Positions 51,505-60,785 of a DNA stretch of 60,838 nucleotides are shown here, piece by piece. Numbering within the stretch: the first letter of the stretch is position 1; every line of letters begins with the position of its first letter. This DNA comes from an uncultured Collinsella sp. (GTDB lineage Bacteria > Actinomycetota > Coriobacteriia > Coriobacteriales > Coriobacteriaceae), in the NCBI GenBank assembly GCA_902475245.1, contig CABRYP010000009.1, forward strand, positions 1 to 60,838, in the 5' to 3' direction. Position numbers and translations under genes: made by a program. The notes under the pieces are model-generated. The model saw only the letters and a list, made by a program, of their open reading frames with translations. It was not told where the DNA came from and searched no databases.

Positions 51505-52404
51505 TCACTCTGAATCAAATGACATGTCGCCCGAACCAACCTCAAAACGATACGTGGCGGACTTATCGCCATTATCGAATTCAAGATTCAAAATGGTCTC
51601 GCCGTCGTAGTCAAGCGGAAGGAAATCGCTCTCGAAGTCGCCGCTGCCCAAGGTGAGGCTCGCCTTAAAGCCCGTAGAGTTCGGAACCGTCATCTCCACA
51701 TCACCCGAGCCCACACTCACGTCCATCGACTTCGCGGGCGCCTGGTAGAGATCGAACGTCATGTCGCCCGAACCGACCTCGGCATTCAGGGTGTCGGTCA
51801 CGGTGCCCGTAAACTCAACGTCTCCCGAATTCAACGTTATAACCAGATCATGGCACGCAATGTCCGCGACCGCCAGGTCGCCCGACCCTACATTCGCCGT
51901 AATGCCCACCAGGTTATCCGCAACATCTCGCGGCAGCTCAATGGTAATTGTGCGGTCAATCGCGCGCTTATCATCGTAGTCGAACTGACTGATCTTGAGC
52001 GTAGAGCCCTTGACCTCAGCAAGGTTCCGGGTAGCCGCATCAGAAGCAGACGTTCCCTTCGCAACGCGACCGCTTTCGATAACACGCACCGGGCCGCCAG
52101 AGACACATTTAACCTCGACCGTCCCCGACGTCACGTCCAAGTCGAGCGATTGGAACGCGTCGGCATCAAACGTTTCGCTCGAAAGCTGCTGAGGCCGAGC
52201 GGAATAGTTACCGCTATCCAAGAGATCATCGTCGTCAAACATATCGTCAAAATCAGACAAATCTCCAGATAGAATACCGGTCGTACGCACCATATCGGAA
52301 TGAGCCAATAGCTGCGAAGCACCAAAGACAAGCCCGATGATAAGCACAAACGCTCCGATGCCAACACCCAAGCGTACCTTGGATTCATGCGAAAGCTTCA
52401 TCAT
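51505..52404 (-). CDS. DUF4097 family beta-helix protein
   Basis: The 299-residue protein has one N-terminal membrane helix (about 10-33), an acidic stretch (DLSDFDDMFDDDDL) and a C-terminal region built of repeats containing GSGD or NSGD, a sign of the DUF4097 beta-helix. The repeats occur about every 20 residues from 170 on. Such proteins are membrane-anchored and face outward. They are often next to an XRE or PadR regulator, as here, with a four-base overlap (ATGA). Role is unknown. Confidence 0.85.
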   Translation of the reverse strand: MMKLSHESKVRLGVGIGAFVLIIGLVFGASQLLAHSDMVRTTGILSGDLSDFDDMFDDDDLLDSGNYSARPQQLSSETFDADAFQSLDLDVTSGTVEVKCVSGGPVRVIESGRVAKGTSASDAATRNLAEVKGSTLKISQFDYDDKRAIDRTITIELPRDVADNLVGITANVGSGDLAVADIACHDLVITLNSGDVEFTGTVTDTLNAEVGSGDMTFDLYQAPAKSMDVSVGSGDVEMTVPNSTGFKASLTLGSGDFESDFLPLDYDGETILNLEFDNGDKSATYRFEVGSGDMSFDSE

Positions 52405-53123
52405 TCATCACCCTCTTTGGCAATCGGCTCAGCGGTGGCCGCGGCAGCCATGTCAGCGTCAACCGAAGCGGAAACGTCCTTCCCCTTAGTCATAGCGACC
52501 GCCGGTGCCGGACCAACCTGAATATCCCCGCGCGCCCAATCACCATCGAGCGCACGCGCCACCCAGTGATAGATGGGAATCGTAAAGAAGATCAGTGCGG
52601 CAAAGGGGCCGGCGCCAAACAGGAACATCAGCAAAAAGAACAGCAGCCAGCACACAGCCCAATACGGGAACGACTGGAACGGACCTTTCACCGGAGTCAC
52701 GCTGGTCGCACCGGCACCCGTCACCTGAGCCGTCGCCGCATTGGCAGCCTGCGCGCTCCAACTCGCCGCCTGCGCCGCCTTGGCCGCGGCATCACTCGCC
52801 TGTGTTGCCGCCTCGGTGGCGCGCGCCGCTGCCTCATGGGTGCGGGCACGCTCCGCGGCCTCGGCCTCGCGCTGACGGGCGCGGTCCTCGTTCTCAAATT
52901 CGATATCGTCCTCGATCTCGTCACTCGGATTGAGGAGCTCGTCCAAACTCACGCCATAGAGTTTTGCGAGCGAGATCAGGTTCTCGGTATCGGGCGAGCT
53001 CTCCGCACGCTCCCATTTACTGACCGCCTGGCGCGACAGTCCCAGCTTTCGCGCCAACCCTTCTTGGCTAAAACCCTTGCTGCGACGAAGGTCGGCGAGC
53101 CGCTGCGCAGTTTCTACATTCAT
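52401..53123 (-). CDS. XRE-family transcriptional regulator with membrane helices
   Basis: The 240-residue protein has an HTH at residues 5-60 (LGLSRQAVSKWERAESSPDT), then an acidic linker, an Ala-rich helical section of about 60 residues (AEAAERARTHEAAAR and similar) and two membrane helices near 165-205. This is the same overall plan as the XRE protein at 195-803, but the sequences differ. It likely senses envelope stress and controls the DUF4097 gene with which it overlaps. ATG 53123 has AGGAGG upstream; a frame back to 53372 is rejected. Confidence 0.87.
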   Translation of the reverse strand: MNVETAQRLADLRRSKGFSQEGLARKLGLSRQAVSKWERAESSPDTENLISLAKLYGVSLDELLNPSDEIEDDIEFENEDRARQREAEAAERARTHEAAARATEAATQASDAAAKAAQAASWSAQAANAATAQVTGAGATSVTPVKGPFQSFPYWAVCWLLFFLLMFLFGAGPFAALIFFTIPIYHWVARALDGDWARGDIQVGPAPAVAMTKGKDVSASVDADMAAAATAEPIAKEGDE

Positions 53124-53390
53124 GGTTCCTCCTATGTGATGCCAGCCGTGCCGCCGGACCGTTTTTGTTCTTAAGGCGCCTTGCACAGTTAAAAATCTAT
53201 CCGCCACCGCCAAAAGCATGCCACCTATTCTAGTGAGATTTTTGACAACCGGCGGTTGCGGGTGCATATGAGCTGCGGAAATGTGTCCAAACAAAGCAAT
53301 GACCCGTAGCTTGGTTGTCCCCGTTGCGGCGTTAACGGTAGTATGGTCGTACTGTTTATTCCGCACCGCCAACGGAGGGAGTCCCGCGCC

Positions 53391-54263
53391 GTGAACCGCG
53401 ATTTCGCCTCATCGCTCATCCAGCTCAACAACACGTTCTATCGCGAGCACTCCGCCTCCTTTTCCGATACGCGTCAGGCCCCGTGGCCCGGCTGGGTGCG
53501 CACCATGGACATTGCGCTCGAACAGCTCGACGTCGCCACGATCGAGCATCCCGTCCGCGTCTTCGACCTTGCCTGCGGCAACATGCGCTTCGAGAACTTT
53601 GCCGCCGGCGGCACGCTGGCTGCCAAAGGCGTGGACGGCACGAGCCCCTCGGCAGACGCCAGCTGCCCCTTCGAGTTCTATGGTGTCGACTCGTGCCAGG
53701 ACCTGGCCATCGATGCACGCGGCCACGCCCTGCGCATTCCCAACCTGCACTTCCAGGAACTCGACGTACTCGACGCCCTTATGAAGCTCAACCCCGCCGA
53801 GACACCCGACGTGCTTTTCGACGCCCCGCTCGCCGACATCTCGGTCTGCTTTGGCTTTATGCACCATGTGCCGTCGTGCGAGTACCGTGTACGCGTACTT
53901 GATGCCTTGGTGCGCCAAACGCGCCCGGGTGGCATCATCGCCATCAGTTTTTGGGAGTTTATGAACGACGAGCGCATGGCGCGCAAGGCCGTTCGCGCCG
54001 AAGCCCGCGCCGAGCTCACCCCGCCGTTTGAGGGTTACGATTCCGCGCAGTTTGAAGCCGGCGACCACCTCATTGGCTGGCAAAACGACCGTCACGCCTA
54101 CCGTTATTGCCATCACTTTGATGATCAGCAGATCACCGACCTGGTGCGCGGCGTCCGTACGTTCTACAAGAGCGGCGAGGTCCCCGTGCGCGAGCTTGAG
54201 CGTTTCCATGCCGACGGTCGCAGCGGCGAGCTCAACCGCTATGTGATTCTTAAGCGCCTGTAG
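53391..54263 (+). CDS. Class I SAM-dependent methyltransferase
   Basis: The 290-residue protein has a Rossmann methyltransferase core with the glycine-rich FDLACGNMRFENF and then FYGVDSCQDL, IPNLHFQELD and VCFGFMHHVPS. Length and motifs place it with small-molecule or RNA methyltransferases; the substrate is not evident. The start is set at GTG 53391 (MNRDFASSLIQ) because GGGAG lies nine bases upstream; an ATG at 53343 is possible. The trmB-like gene follows in the same direction 118 bases downstream. Confidence 0.78.
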   Translation: MNRDFASSLIQLNNTFYREHSASFSDTRQAPWPGWVRTMDIALEQLDVATIEHPVRVFDLACGNMRFENFAAGGTLAAKGVDGTSPSADASCPFEFYGVDSCQDLAIDARGHALRIPNLHFQELDVLDALMKLNPAETPDVLFDAPLADISVCFGFMHHVPSCEYRVRVLDALVRQTRPGGIIAISFWEFMNDERMARKAVRAEARAELTPPFEGYDSAQFEAGDHLIGWQNDRHAYRYCHHFDDQQITDLVRGVRTFYKSGEVPVRELERFHADGRSGELNRYVILKRL

Positions 54264-54381
54264 GCATTGACGACTCGTCGCCGAGCCGCACCGCAACTTT
54301 CGGGCACATTGCGCCCACCCTTTTTCAACCCATTGACGGAACGTGCAGCTATGCGTTCCATACTTATGACCAAGGAGCCTC

Positions 54382-55221
54382 ATGGGAGCCGTCCACGTTC
54401 GCACGCCTAAGAACTTTGTGCTCGAGGAGCGCCTGGAGCGCTACGCCGATGCGATTGAGACGAACCCCGAGGCCTATGCCGGAGATTGGCGCAAGGCCTG
54501 TGCGCCAGCTGGCAGCAAGCCCTTCGAACACCTTCACCTTGATCTTGGCTGTGGCAAGGGAACGTACCTTGTAGAGCGCGCGGCCCACGAGCCAAACACC
54601 CTCTTTATCGGCATGGACCAGGAGCCCATCTGCATCGCCTATGCCGCACAGAAAATCTGCGAGCAGGAGCTATCCAACGCACTCGTCCTGCCCCGAGGCG
54701 CCGCATCGCTGCCGCAGCTGTTTGCCGCAGGCGAGCTCAATGCCATCACCATTAACTTTCCCACGCCGCAGCCCAAGGCCAAGTACGCCAAAAAACGACT
54801 CGTCCATGTCGACCATCTAATGCTCTATCGCTCGCTCTTTGCAGCCGACGCCACCGTCACGCTGCGCACCGACAGCAAGCCATTGCGCGACTACGCCCTG
54901 GGGCAGTTTGCCGCGGCCGGCTACGACACGCTTTGGGTAAGTGACGACGTACGCCGCGACCATCCCGAGCATCCCGAGACCGAATATGAATGCCGCACGC
55001 GCGAGATGGGCGCCGTCGTCTATGGCATTTGCGCCACACCCGGTGCGCAGCCAACCGACGAACAGCTCACGGCGGGCCGCATGCAGGAGCAAAGCCTTGC
55101 CTGCTACCTGCCCGATAACCTCGATGAGCTCACCTATGTACCCCTGGGCATGGAAGAGGCCGTCGAGAACTTTAGAAACCGTGCCCGGAAAGGCAAGAAG
55201 CGCCTGCCTCAGGAACGCTAG
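54382..55221 (+). CDS. trmB: TrmB-like tRNA (guanine-N7) methyltransferase with altered active-site motif
   Basis: The 279-residue protein shows the SAM motif HLDLGCGKGTYLVE (52-65) and the strand-loop ITINFPTPQPKAKYAKKRL (122-140). In TrmB proteins this loop is usually NFPDPWPK, with the Asp taking part in catalysis. Here the Asp is Thr128 and the Trp is Gln130. The rest of the fold, including the long C-terminal part, is intact. The protein could still methylate tRNA m7G46 by another residue, or could have a different RNA target. ATG 54382 has AAGGAG eight bases upstream. Confidence 0.8.
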   Translation: MGAVHVRTPKNFVLEERLERYADAIETNPEAYAGDWRKACAPAGSKPFEHLHLDLGCGKGTYLVERAAHEPNTLFIGMDQEPICIAYAAQKICEQELSNALVLPRGAASLPQLFAAGELNAITINFPTPQPKAKYAKKRLVHVDHLMLYRSLFAADATVTLRTDSKPLRDYALGQFAAAGYDTLWVSDDVRRDHPEHPETEYECRTREMGAVVYGICATPGAQPTDEQLTAGRMQEQSLACYLPDNLDELTYVPLGMEEAVENFRNRARKGKKRLPQER

Positions 55222-55319
55222 CACCGCACGCCCATTTCCTGCATTTTCTCGCGCGCTGCCGCTCCGCGCCGCCGCTACGCCATAATAGTTGGCGGACAAT
55301 CGCGAGAGAAAGCAAACAC

Positions 55320-58001
55320 ATGGCACAGACCACGACAGATACCGCCGCCAGCACCGTCTCCGGCGCCGGCGCCGCCAGCTCATTCTCGGGCGGCACGGGA
55401 ACCGAAGCCGAGTTTGGCTCGCTCGGCGCGCTCTCCCCCACCTGGTGGGAGCCCGAGGATGGCAGTGAGCCCGAGCCATGGCTCACGCCCGACCAGGCCT
55501 TCGAGCGTTTCTTTGAATGGACGAGCGATCGCGGTATTGAACTGTGGGATCACCAAGAAGAGGCCCTCATGGACCTGGCAGCCGGCGATCACGTCATCTT
55601 AGGCACACCGACCGGATCGGGTAAATCGCTCGTCGCGCTGGGTATGCTCTTTATGGGCATGGCGCAGGGTAAGCGTTGTTATTACACGGCCCCCATCAAG
55701 GCCCTGGTCAGCGAAAAGTTCTTCGACCTTGTGCAGGTGCTCGGCCGCGATAACGTCGGCATGATCACCGGCGACACGCATATCAACACCAAGGCACCCG
55801 TCATCTGCTGCACGGCCGAAATCCTTGCTAACGATGCGCTGCGCGAGGGTGAGGACGCCGATGTGGGCTGCGTGGCCATGGATGAGTTCCACTACTTTGC
55901 CGACCCCGACCGCGGTTGGGCCTGGCAGGTGCCGCTGCTCACCCTGCCCCACACGCAGTTTATGCTCATGAGCGCCACGCTCGGCGATGTCACTGCCATC
56001 GCCGCCTCACTCGAGGAGCACACCGGCGCTGCTTGCGACTTGGTTGTCGACGCCCCGCGTCCTGTTCCGCTGAGCTACGACTATGTGACGACCTCCCTCG
56101 AGGGCACCGTCGAGCTCGCCATGCGCCGTGGCGAGGCCCCGCTCTATATCGTGCACTTTAGCCAGGATGCCGCCCTTGCGACGGCGCAGTCGCTCGCCAA
56201 TTTTGGCATCGCCAGCAAGGCGCAGCGCGAGGCCATTAAGGAAGCTGCCAAAGGCACGAGCTTCTCCACGGCCTTTGGCAAGATTCTTAAGCGCTTGCTC
56301 GGATGCGGCGTCGGCGTGCACCATGCTGGCATGTTGCCGCGCTATCGTCTGCTGGTCGAGCGCTTGGCACAACAGGGCCTGTTGCCCGTCATCTGCGGCA
56401 CCGATACGCTCGGCGTCGGCATCAACGTACCCATCCACACCGTGGTACTCACCGCGCTCACCAAGTTCGACGGCTACAAGATGCGTCGTCTGCGCGCCCG
56501 CGAGTTTCATCAGATTGCCGGTCGCGCCGGCCGCTCGGGCTTCGATACCGAGGGCATGGTGATTGCCGAGGCACCCGAGCACGAGATCGAGAATGCCAAG
56601 CTTATGGCCAAAGCGGGCGACGACCCCAAAAAACTCCGTAAGATTAAAAAGAAGAAGGCACCCGAGGGCTTTGTCACCTGGAATAAGCAGACCTTTGAGC
56701 GCCTGATCGAGACGCAGCCAGAAACGCTCAAGCCGCGCCTGCGCATCACGCACTCCATGGTGATTAGCGTGGTCGAGCAGGGCGGCGATGCGCGAGCCCG
56801 CGTGCACGACCTCATCGAGACAAGCCTGCAAACGCCCGAGGAAAAGGCCAAGCTCGAGGTTCGCGCCGACGAAATCTTCGCCACGCTCATCGATTCCGGC
56901 GTCGTCGTGCGCGCCGAGGTGCCGCCCGCACCCGATGCCCCGGCTGACGCCGCACCAGACATCGACTATGCGCTGACGGTCGATCTGCCCGAGGACTTCG
57001 CGCTCGATCAGCCGCTCTCGCCGTTCTTGCTTGCCGCGTTGGAGCTGCTCGACCCCGAGAGCGAGACCTATACCATGGATCTGATCTCGATGGTCGAGGC
57101 AACGCTCGAGGATCCCAAGCAGGTGCTGCGCGCACAGGAGCGCGCCGCGCGCGACCGCGCGATGGCCGAAATGAAGGCTGACGGCGTCGAGTATGAGGAG
57201 CGCTTGGAGCACATCCAAGACGTCACGTATGAAAAGCCGCTCGAGGATTTGCTCGACGCCGCTTTTGACAAGTACTGCCAGGAAGTGCCCTGGGCAAACG
57301 ACTACCAGCTCTCTCCCAAGAGCGTCCTGCGCGACATGCTGGAAAGCGCGAGCGATTTTAAGTGTTACATTCAAAAGCTCGGCATCGCCCGCTCCGAGGG
57401 CATTTTGCTTCGCTACCTGGCAGAGGCCTACCGTTCGCTCGACCGTACCGTGCCCATCGAGAAGCGCGACGAGCGCCTACGCGACATTATCTCGTGGCTG
57501 GGCTTTGTGGTGCGCTCGGTGGACTCGAGCCTGGTGGACGAGTGGGAGAACGCCGGCAACCCGGCAGCCCTCGACGCCGCGCCGCCACAGGGCATCGACG
57601 AGGTCGTGGCGGACCGCCGCGGCTGCACGTTGTTGGTGCGCAACGCGCTCTTCCGCCGCGTGACCCTTGCCGCCCGCGAGCACGTTCGCGACCTGGGCGA
57701 ACTCGACGAGGACTGGGGCATGAGCGAGATCCGCTGGCAAAAGGCCCTCGACGCCTATCACGAGCAGCACGAGGAAATCCTCACCGACGGAGACGCCCGC
57801 AGTGCCGCGATGTTTACCATCGACGAGAGCGACGAGAAGACCGATCACGTGTGGCACGTGCACCAGATTTTTGCCGACGAGGATGGCGACCACGACTTTG
57901 GCATCATGGGCGATGTCGACCTGGATGCCACGCAAGACGGCGGCGAGGTCATCCTCAAGAACTACCGTGTCGGCTTTATCGAGGACCTGCTCGAAGACTA
58001 G
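55320..58001 (+). CDS. DUF3516-containing SKI2-like DEAD/DEAH helicase
   Basis: The 893-residue protein has a short Ser/Gly-rich start, then GTPTGSGKS (95-103), DEFH (188-191), SATLGD and the HQIAGRAGRSGFD motif VI, so the helicase core is complete. The C-terminal 400 residues match the domain DUF3516, which is found in actinobacterial helicases of this type and hints at an RNA substrate. It may act in RNA turnover. The ATG at 55320 lies after a GAGAGA sequence. A terminator follows. Confidence 0.9.
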   Translation: MAQTTTDTAASTVSGAGAASSFSGGTGTEAEFGSLGALSPTWWEPEDGSEPEPWLTPDQAFERFFEWTSDRGIELWDHQEEALMDLAAGDHVILGTPTGSGKSLVALGMLFMGMAQGKRCYYTAPIKALVSEKFFDLVQVLGRDNVGMITGDTHINTKAPVICCTAEILANDALREGEDADVGCVAMDEFHYFADPDRGWAWQVPLLTLPHTQFMLMSATLGDVTAIAASLEEHTGAACDLVVDAPRPVPLSYDYVTTSLEGTVELAMRRGEAPLYIVHFSQDAALATAQSLANFGIASKAQREAIKEAAKGTSFSTAFGKILKRLLGCGVGVHHAGMLPRYRLLVERLAQQGLLPVICGTDTLGVGINVPIHTVVLTALTKFDGYKMRRLRAREFHQIAGRAGRSGFDTEGMVIAEAPEHEIENAKLMAKAGDDPKKLRKIKKKKAPEGFVTWNKQTFERLIETQPETLKPRLRITHSMVISVVEQGGDARARVHDLIETSLQTPEEKAKLEVRADEIFATLIDSGVVVRAEVPPAPDAPADAAPDIDYALTVDLPEDFALDQPLSPFLLAALELLDPESETYTMDLISMVEATLEDPKQVLRAQERAARDRAMAEMKADGVEYEERLEHIQDVTYEKPLEDLLDAAFDKYCQEVPWANDYQLSPKSVLRDMLESASDFKCYIQKLGIARSEGILLRYLAEAYRSLDRTVPIEKRDERLRDIISWLGFVVRSVDSSLVDEWENAGNPAALDAAPPQGIDEVVADRRGCTLLVRNALFRRVTLAAREHVRDLGELDEDWGMSEIRWQKALDAYHEQHEEILTDGDARSAAMFTIDESDEKTDHVWHVHQIFADEDGDHDFGIMGDVDLDATQDGGEVILKNYRVGFIEDLLED

Positions 58002-58023
58002 CCGGGCGCAATGGAACGAAACG

Positions 58024-58064
58024 AAGCGGGGCCGCTGGCAACATCGCCAGCGGCCCCGCTTTTT
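58024..58064 (+). terminator. Terminator of the DUF3516 helicase gene
   Basis: AAGCGGGGCCGCTGGC (58024-58039) pairs perfectly with GCCAGCGGCCCCGCTT (58046-58061), followed by TTT. It separates convergent genes and could also slow transcription from the DUF2130 side. Confidence 0.92.
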
Positions 58065-58081
58065 GCGCGATACGCTATCCC

Positions 58082-59839
58082 CTACTCGGCATCCTCGACC
58101 TCATACGAATCCGCCTCGGCTGGCTCATCGTTTGTCCCTGTCGCAGCCCCGCGCGCCTCGTCAAACGCCGCCTTCATGGTCTTGTTGCCCCACGTGAGTT
58201 TGCGAATGGTAAGATCGTCGGCCTTGTTGTGGGCCAGACGCAGATTCTCGGTACTGCGACGCAGGTCGTCCTTGGTCTTCTCGAGCTGCTTAATGGCGGC
58301 ATCGATCTCCTTGATCGCCGACTCGAACTGCTTACTCGCCAGGTTGTAGTTGCGCGAGAAGCCGTCCTTGAACTTCTCCATCTTGGCTTCGAAGTTCGTA
58401 ACGTCGATATTCTGCTGTTTGTACTCCGCCAGCTCCTGCTTATAGCGCAGTGAACCCATGGCGGCGTTGCGCAGCAGCGTGATCATGGGAATGAAGAATT
58501 GCGGGCGGATCACGTACATCTTCTCATAGCGGTAACTCACGTCGACAATACCCGCGTTATAGAGCTCGCTCTCGGGCTCCAGCAGGGTGCAGAGCACTGC
58601 ATACTCACAGCCCTTCTGTCGGCGATCGTGGTCGAGCTTCTTAAAGAAGTCCTCGTTCTTGTGCTTGGTCGCGGTCTCGTCGTTCTCGTTTTTCATCTCG
58701 AACATGATCGAGATGATCTCGTTGCCGCTCGCGTCGCACTCGCGGAAGATAAAGTCGCCCTTGGTACCCTCGGACGCATCGTTATCTTTCTCGAAGTACG
58801 CGTTAGGAAACGCCGTCATGCGCAGACGGTTAAACTCGGTCTCGCAGTGCTGCTCGAGCGACTCGCCCACCATCTTGGTGGACAGGCGGACCTTCATGTC
58901 CTTAAGGCGCTCAATCTCTTCATCCTTGTAGCGGATCAGCTCATCGCTCGCGCGCTTGGCTTGAGCAAGCTCGAGCTCATGTGCCGCCTTTGCCTGTTCC
59001 TCGCGCGAATCGCGCACTGCCAGCTCACTCGTCAGTTTCGCACGTGCCTCGTCGCGCTCTCGCTCCGCCGCGGCGACTGCCTCCGACAGGTTCATTTTTG
59101 CCATCAGCTCCTGCTCGCGCAGCTGGGCACGCAGGCCCTCGGCCTCTTGCTCAGATTGTGCCTTTGCGGCGGAAAACTTCTCCTGTACCGTCGCGCGGTA
59201 GTCAGCAAGTGCACGTTCGGCCTCGCTGCGAGCGGCATCGAGATCACGCTGCGACTCTGCCGCGGCAGCGGCAAGCGCCATCTCCTGAGCCTTGTCCGCT
59301 GCGGCAAGCCTGGCCTGCAGCTCGGCAATCTGGGCATCACGTGCAGCTAAATCGTTTTGAGCAGCGTTGCGCGCCGCCGACTCGGCAAGCTTGGCTTCGT
59401 CATCTTTGCGCCCCAGCTGCGCACGCAAATCGTCGATCTCGCGCTGAAGCTCAGCATTCTCCTTCTGAGCATCGGCACGGGCCTCAACCGCCGCACGCCG
59501 GCTTGCGCTCTCGCGCTCTGCGGCAGCGCCCTCGAGCTTGGCGCGCAGCTCGACAAGCTCGGCATCGCGCTTGGCGACCTCTTGTGCCAACTCCCGAGCC
59601 GCAGCATTCTTCTGCTCAACGAGTTGTGCATTGCGCTGAGACTCCGCCTCCTGCAGGGCAGCCGTCGAACGCGAGCGCTCAAGCTCCAGCGCCTGCTCGC
59701 CCTCGCGCTGGACCGCCTTCACACGCTCGTCCAGGTCGCGCGAGAACTCAGCATCGCGCACCTGCTTGACGATGTCCGCATAGCCGGACGCATCGACCTT
59801 AAAAACTTCGCCGCAATGCGGGCACTTGATCTCGTTCAT
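58082..59839 (-). CDS. DUF2130 protein with N-terminal zinc finger and coiled coil
   Basis: The 585-residue protein begins MNEIKCPHCGEVFKVD, with a CPxCG knuckle, followed by about 270 residues of Ala/Glu-rich coiled coil and a C-terminal DUF2130 domain (from about 330) with EFNRLRMTAFPNAYFEKDND and FEMKNEND. The DUF2130 part has features of a restriction-endonuclease-like fold (GTKGDFIFRE and FEMKNE resemble a D-ExK site). A DNA-related role is therefore possible but unproved. The gene stands alone, divergent from no near neighbour. Confidence 0.85.
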   Translation of the reverse strand: MNEIKCPHCGEVFKVDASGYADIVKQVRDAEFSRDLDERVKAVQREGEQALELERSRSTAALQEAESQRNAQLVEQKNAAARELAQEVAKRDAELVELRAKLEGAAAERESASRRAAVEARADAQKENAELQREIDDLRAQLGRKDDEAKLAESAARNAAQNDLAARDAQIAELQARLAAADKAQEMALAAAAAESQRDLDAARSEAERALADYRATVQEKFSAAKAQSEQEAEGLRAQLREQELMAKMNLSEAVAAAERERDEARAKLTSELAVRDSREEQAKAAHELELAQAKRASDELIRYKDEEIERLKDMKVRLSTKMVGESLEQHCETEFNRLRMTAFPNAYFEKDNDASEGTKGDFIFRECDASGNEIISIMFEMKNENDETATKHKNEDFFKKLDHDRRQKGCEYAVLCTLLEPESELYNAGIVDVSYRYEKMYVIRPQFFIPMITLLRNAAMGSLRYKQELAEYKQQNIDVTNFEAKMEKFKDGFSRNYNLASKQFESAIKEIDAAIKQLEKTKDDLRRSTENLRLAHNKADDLTIRKLTWGNKTMKAAFDEARGAATGTNDEPAEADSYEVEDAE

Positions 59840-59897
59840 AACAGCTCCTCGATGGACGCAAATTTCAACCGACTACACTCTACCGCGCCGCACGGAC

Positions 59898-59932
59898 AAA
59901 AAAGGCGCCGCCACCATAATGGTAACGGCGCC
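59898..59932 (-). terminator. Terminator of the YdjC-like gene
   Basis: GGCGCCG (59904-59910) pairs with CGGCGCC (59926-59932), with inner pairs, and six T follow on the reverse strand. It lies 46 bases after the stop. Confidence 0.88.
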
Positions 59933-59934
59933 AG

Positions 59935-59955
59935 AACCACCGCAAAGGTGCCTGT
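59935..59955 (+). repeat. Left copy of a 21-base direct repeat flanking the YdjC-like gene
   Basis: The sequence AACCACCGCAAAGGTGCCTGT matches 60765-60785 with one mismatch (G for A at the eighth base). It continues with TCCCC here. It is probably part of a dispersed repeat. Confidence 0.6.
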
Positions 59956-59978
59956 TCCCCTTGTGCTGGCTTGAGCTC

Positions 59979-60743
59979 TTACAGGTCGCGATAGTCGATC
60001 AGGCGAAGATCGGGTTGAGACTCGAGCCAAGCACGCAGCTCAGGATCGATCAGCGCATCGACTTCCTTGGTACGATCAGTCGTAAGCGAGCTGTTCTCGA
60101 GGATAAAGCGATCAAGATAGCCCGGGTGACACACAAAGACGACCGTCTCGCCGCCCACCATCTCGCGAACCGTCTGCATGATTGCTTCTTTAGGCTCGTA
60201 GCCCGGTTCCATCGATCGCATCACCATGCGCAGGTCGGTATCTCCGCAATGCACCACCGCCGTGGGGTCGAAGCTTGCCTTTTGCTCCTTAAGGCCCAGC
60301 TCCTGGGCAACCGCCGAGATCGCTCGGTTAAGGTTTTTGCTCATGACGGCATGGGCCTCGAAGTAATCGGGCTCGCGGCCCACAATCTCGACAAAGCGGT
60401 CGTGCTGCGCACGGATCTCGATGCAGGCCTCGTCGAAGTCTATCAGCTCCTCGCCGCGCTTAAAATGCTTGCGAAAGGTGCGGCTGCTATGGAACTCGCC
60501 GCTCTCGTTGAGCATGCTCGGGATGAGCGCCGGGTCGGCACACGGCTTACCCAGGCACACGTTAGTATGCTGGCCCACCGCAATGCCGGCATCCGCCACG
60601 AGCAACCAACCACGCTCGGCTTCAGGCATATTGGGCATCAGGCCCGCCGAGCGCACCAGGCCCTCGTTGACGCTTCTGGCAATCCCCAGGTCAACGGCAT
60701 ACGAATAACCGATATCATCGGCACGAATAAGCAATTGCTTCAT
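59979..60743 (-). CDS. YdjC/ChbG-like carbohydrate deacetylase
   Basis: The 254-residue protein begins MKQLLIRADDIGYS, whose DD motif supplies metal ligands in YdjC/ChbG enzymes, and has GQHTNVCLGKP near residue 57 and VFVCHPGY near 205 with further ligands. The family removes acetyl groups from chito-oligosaccharides or related sugars. The substrate here is not known; no chitobiose transport genes are near. GGAG five bases before ATG 60743 supports the start. It is flanked by short direct repeats. Confidence 0.85.
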   Translation of the reverse strand: MKQLLIRADDIGYSYAVDLGIARSVNEGLVRSAGLMPNMPEAERGWLLVADAGIAVGQHTNVCLGKPCADPALIPSMLNESGEFHSSRTFRKHFKRGEELIDFDEACIEIRAQHDRFVEIVGREPDYFEAHAVMSKNLNRAISAVAQELGLKEQKASFDPTAVVHCGDTDLRMVMRSMEPGYEPKEAIMQTVREMVGGETVVFVCHPGYLDRFILENSSLTTDRTKEVDALIDPELRAWLESQPDLRLIDYRDL

Positions 60744-60764
60744 AGCGACTCCAATCTATGTGAA

Positions 60765-60785
60765 AACCACCACAAAGGTGCCTGT
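60765..60785 (+). repeat. Right copy of the 21-base direct repeat
   Basis: AACCACCACAAAGGTGCCTGT, with one mismatch to 59935-59955. Unlike the left copy it does not continue with TCCCC but runs directly into an IS-end-like sequence. Confidence 0.6.
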
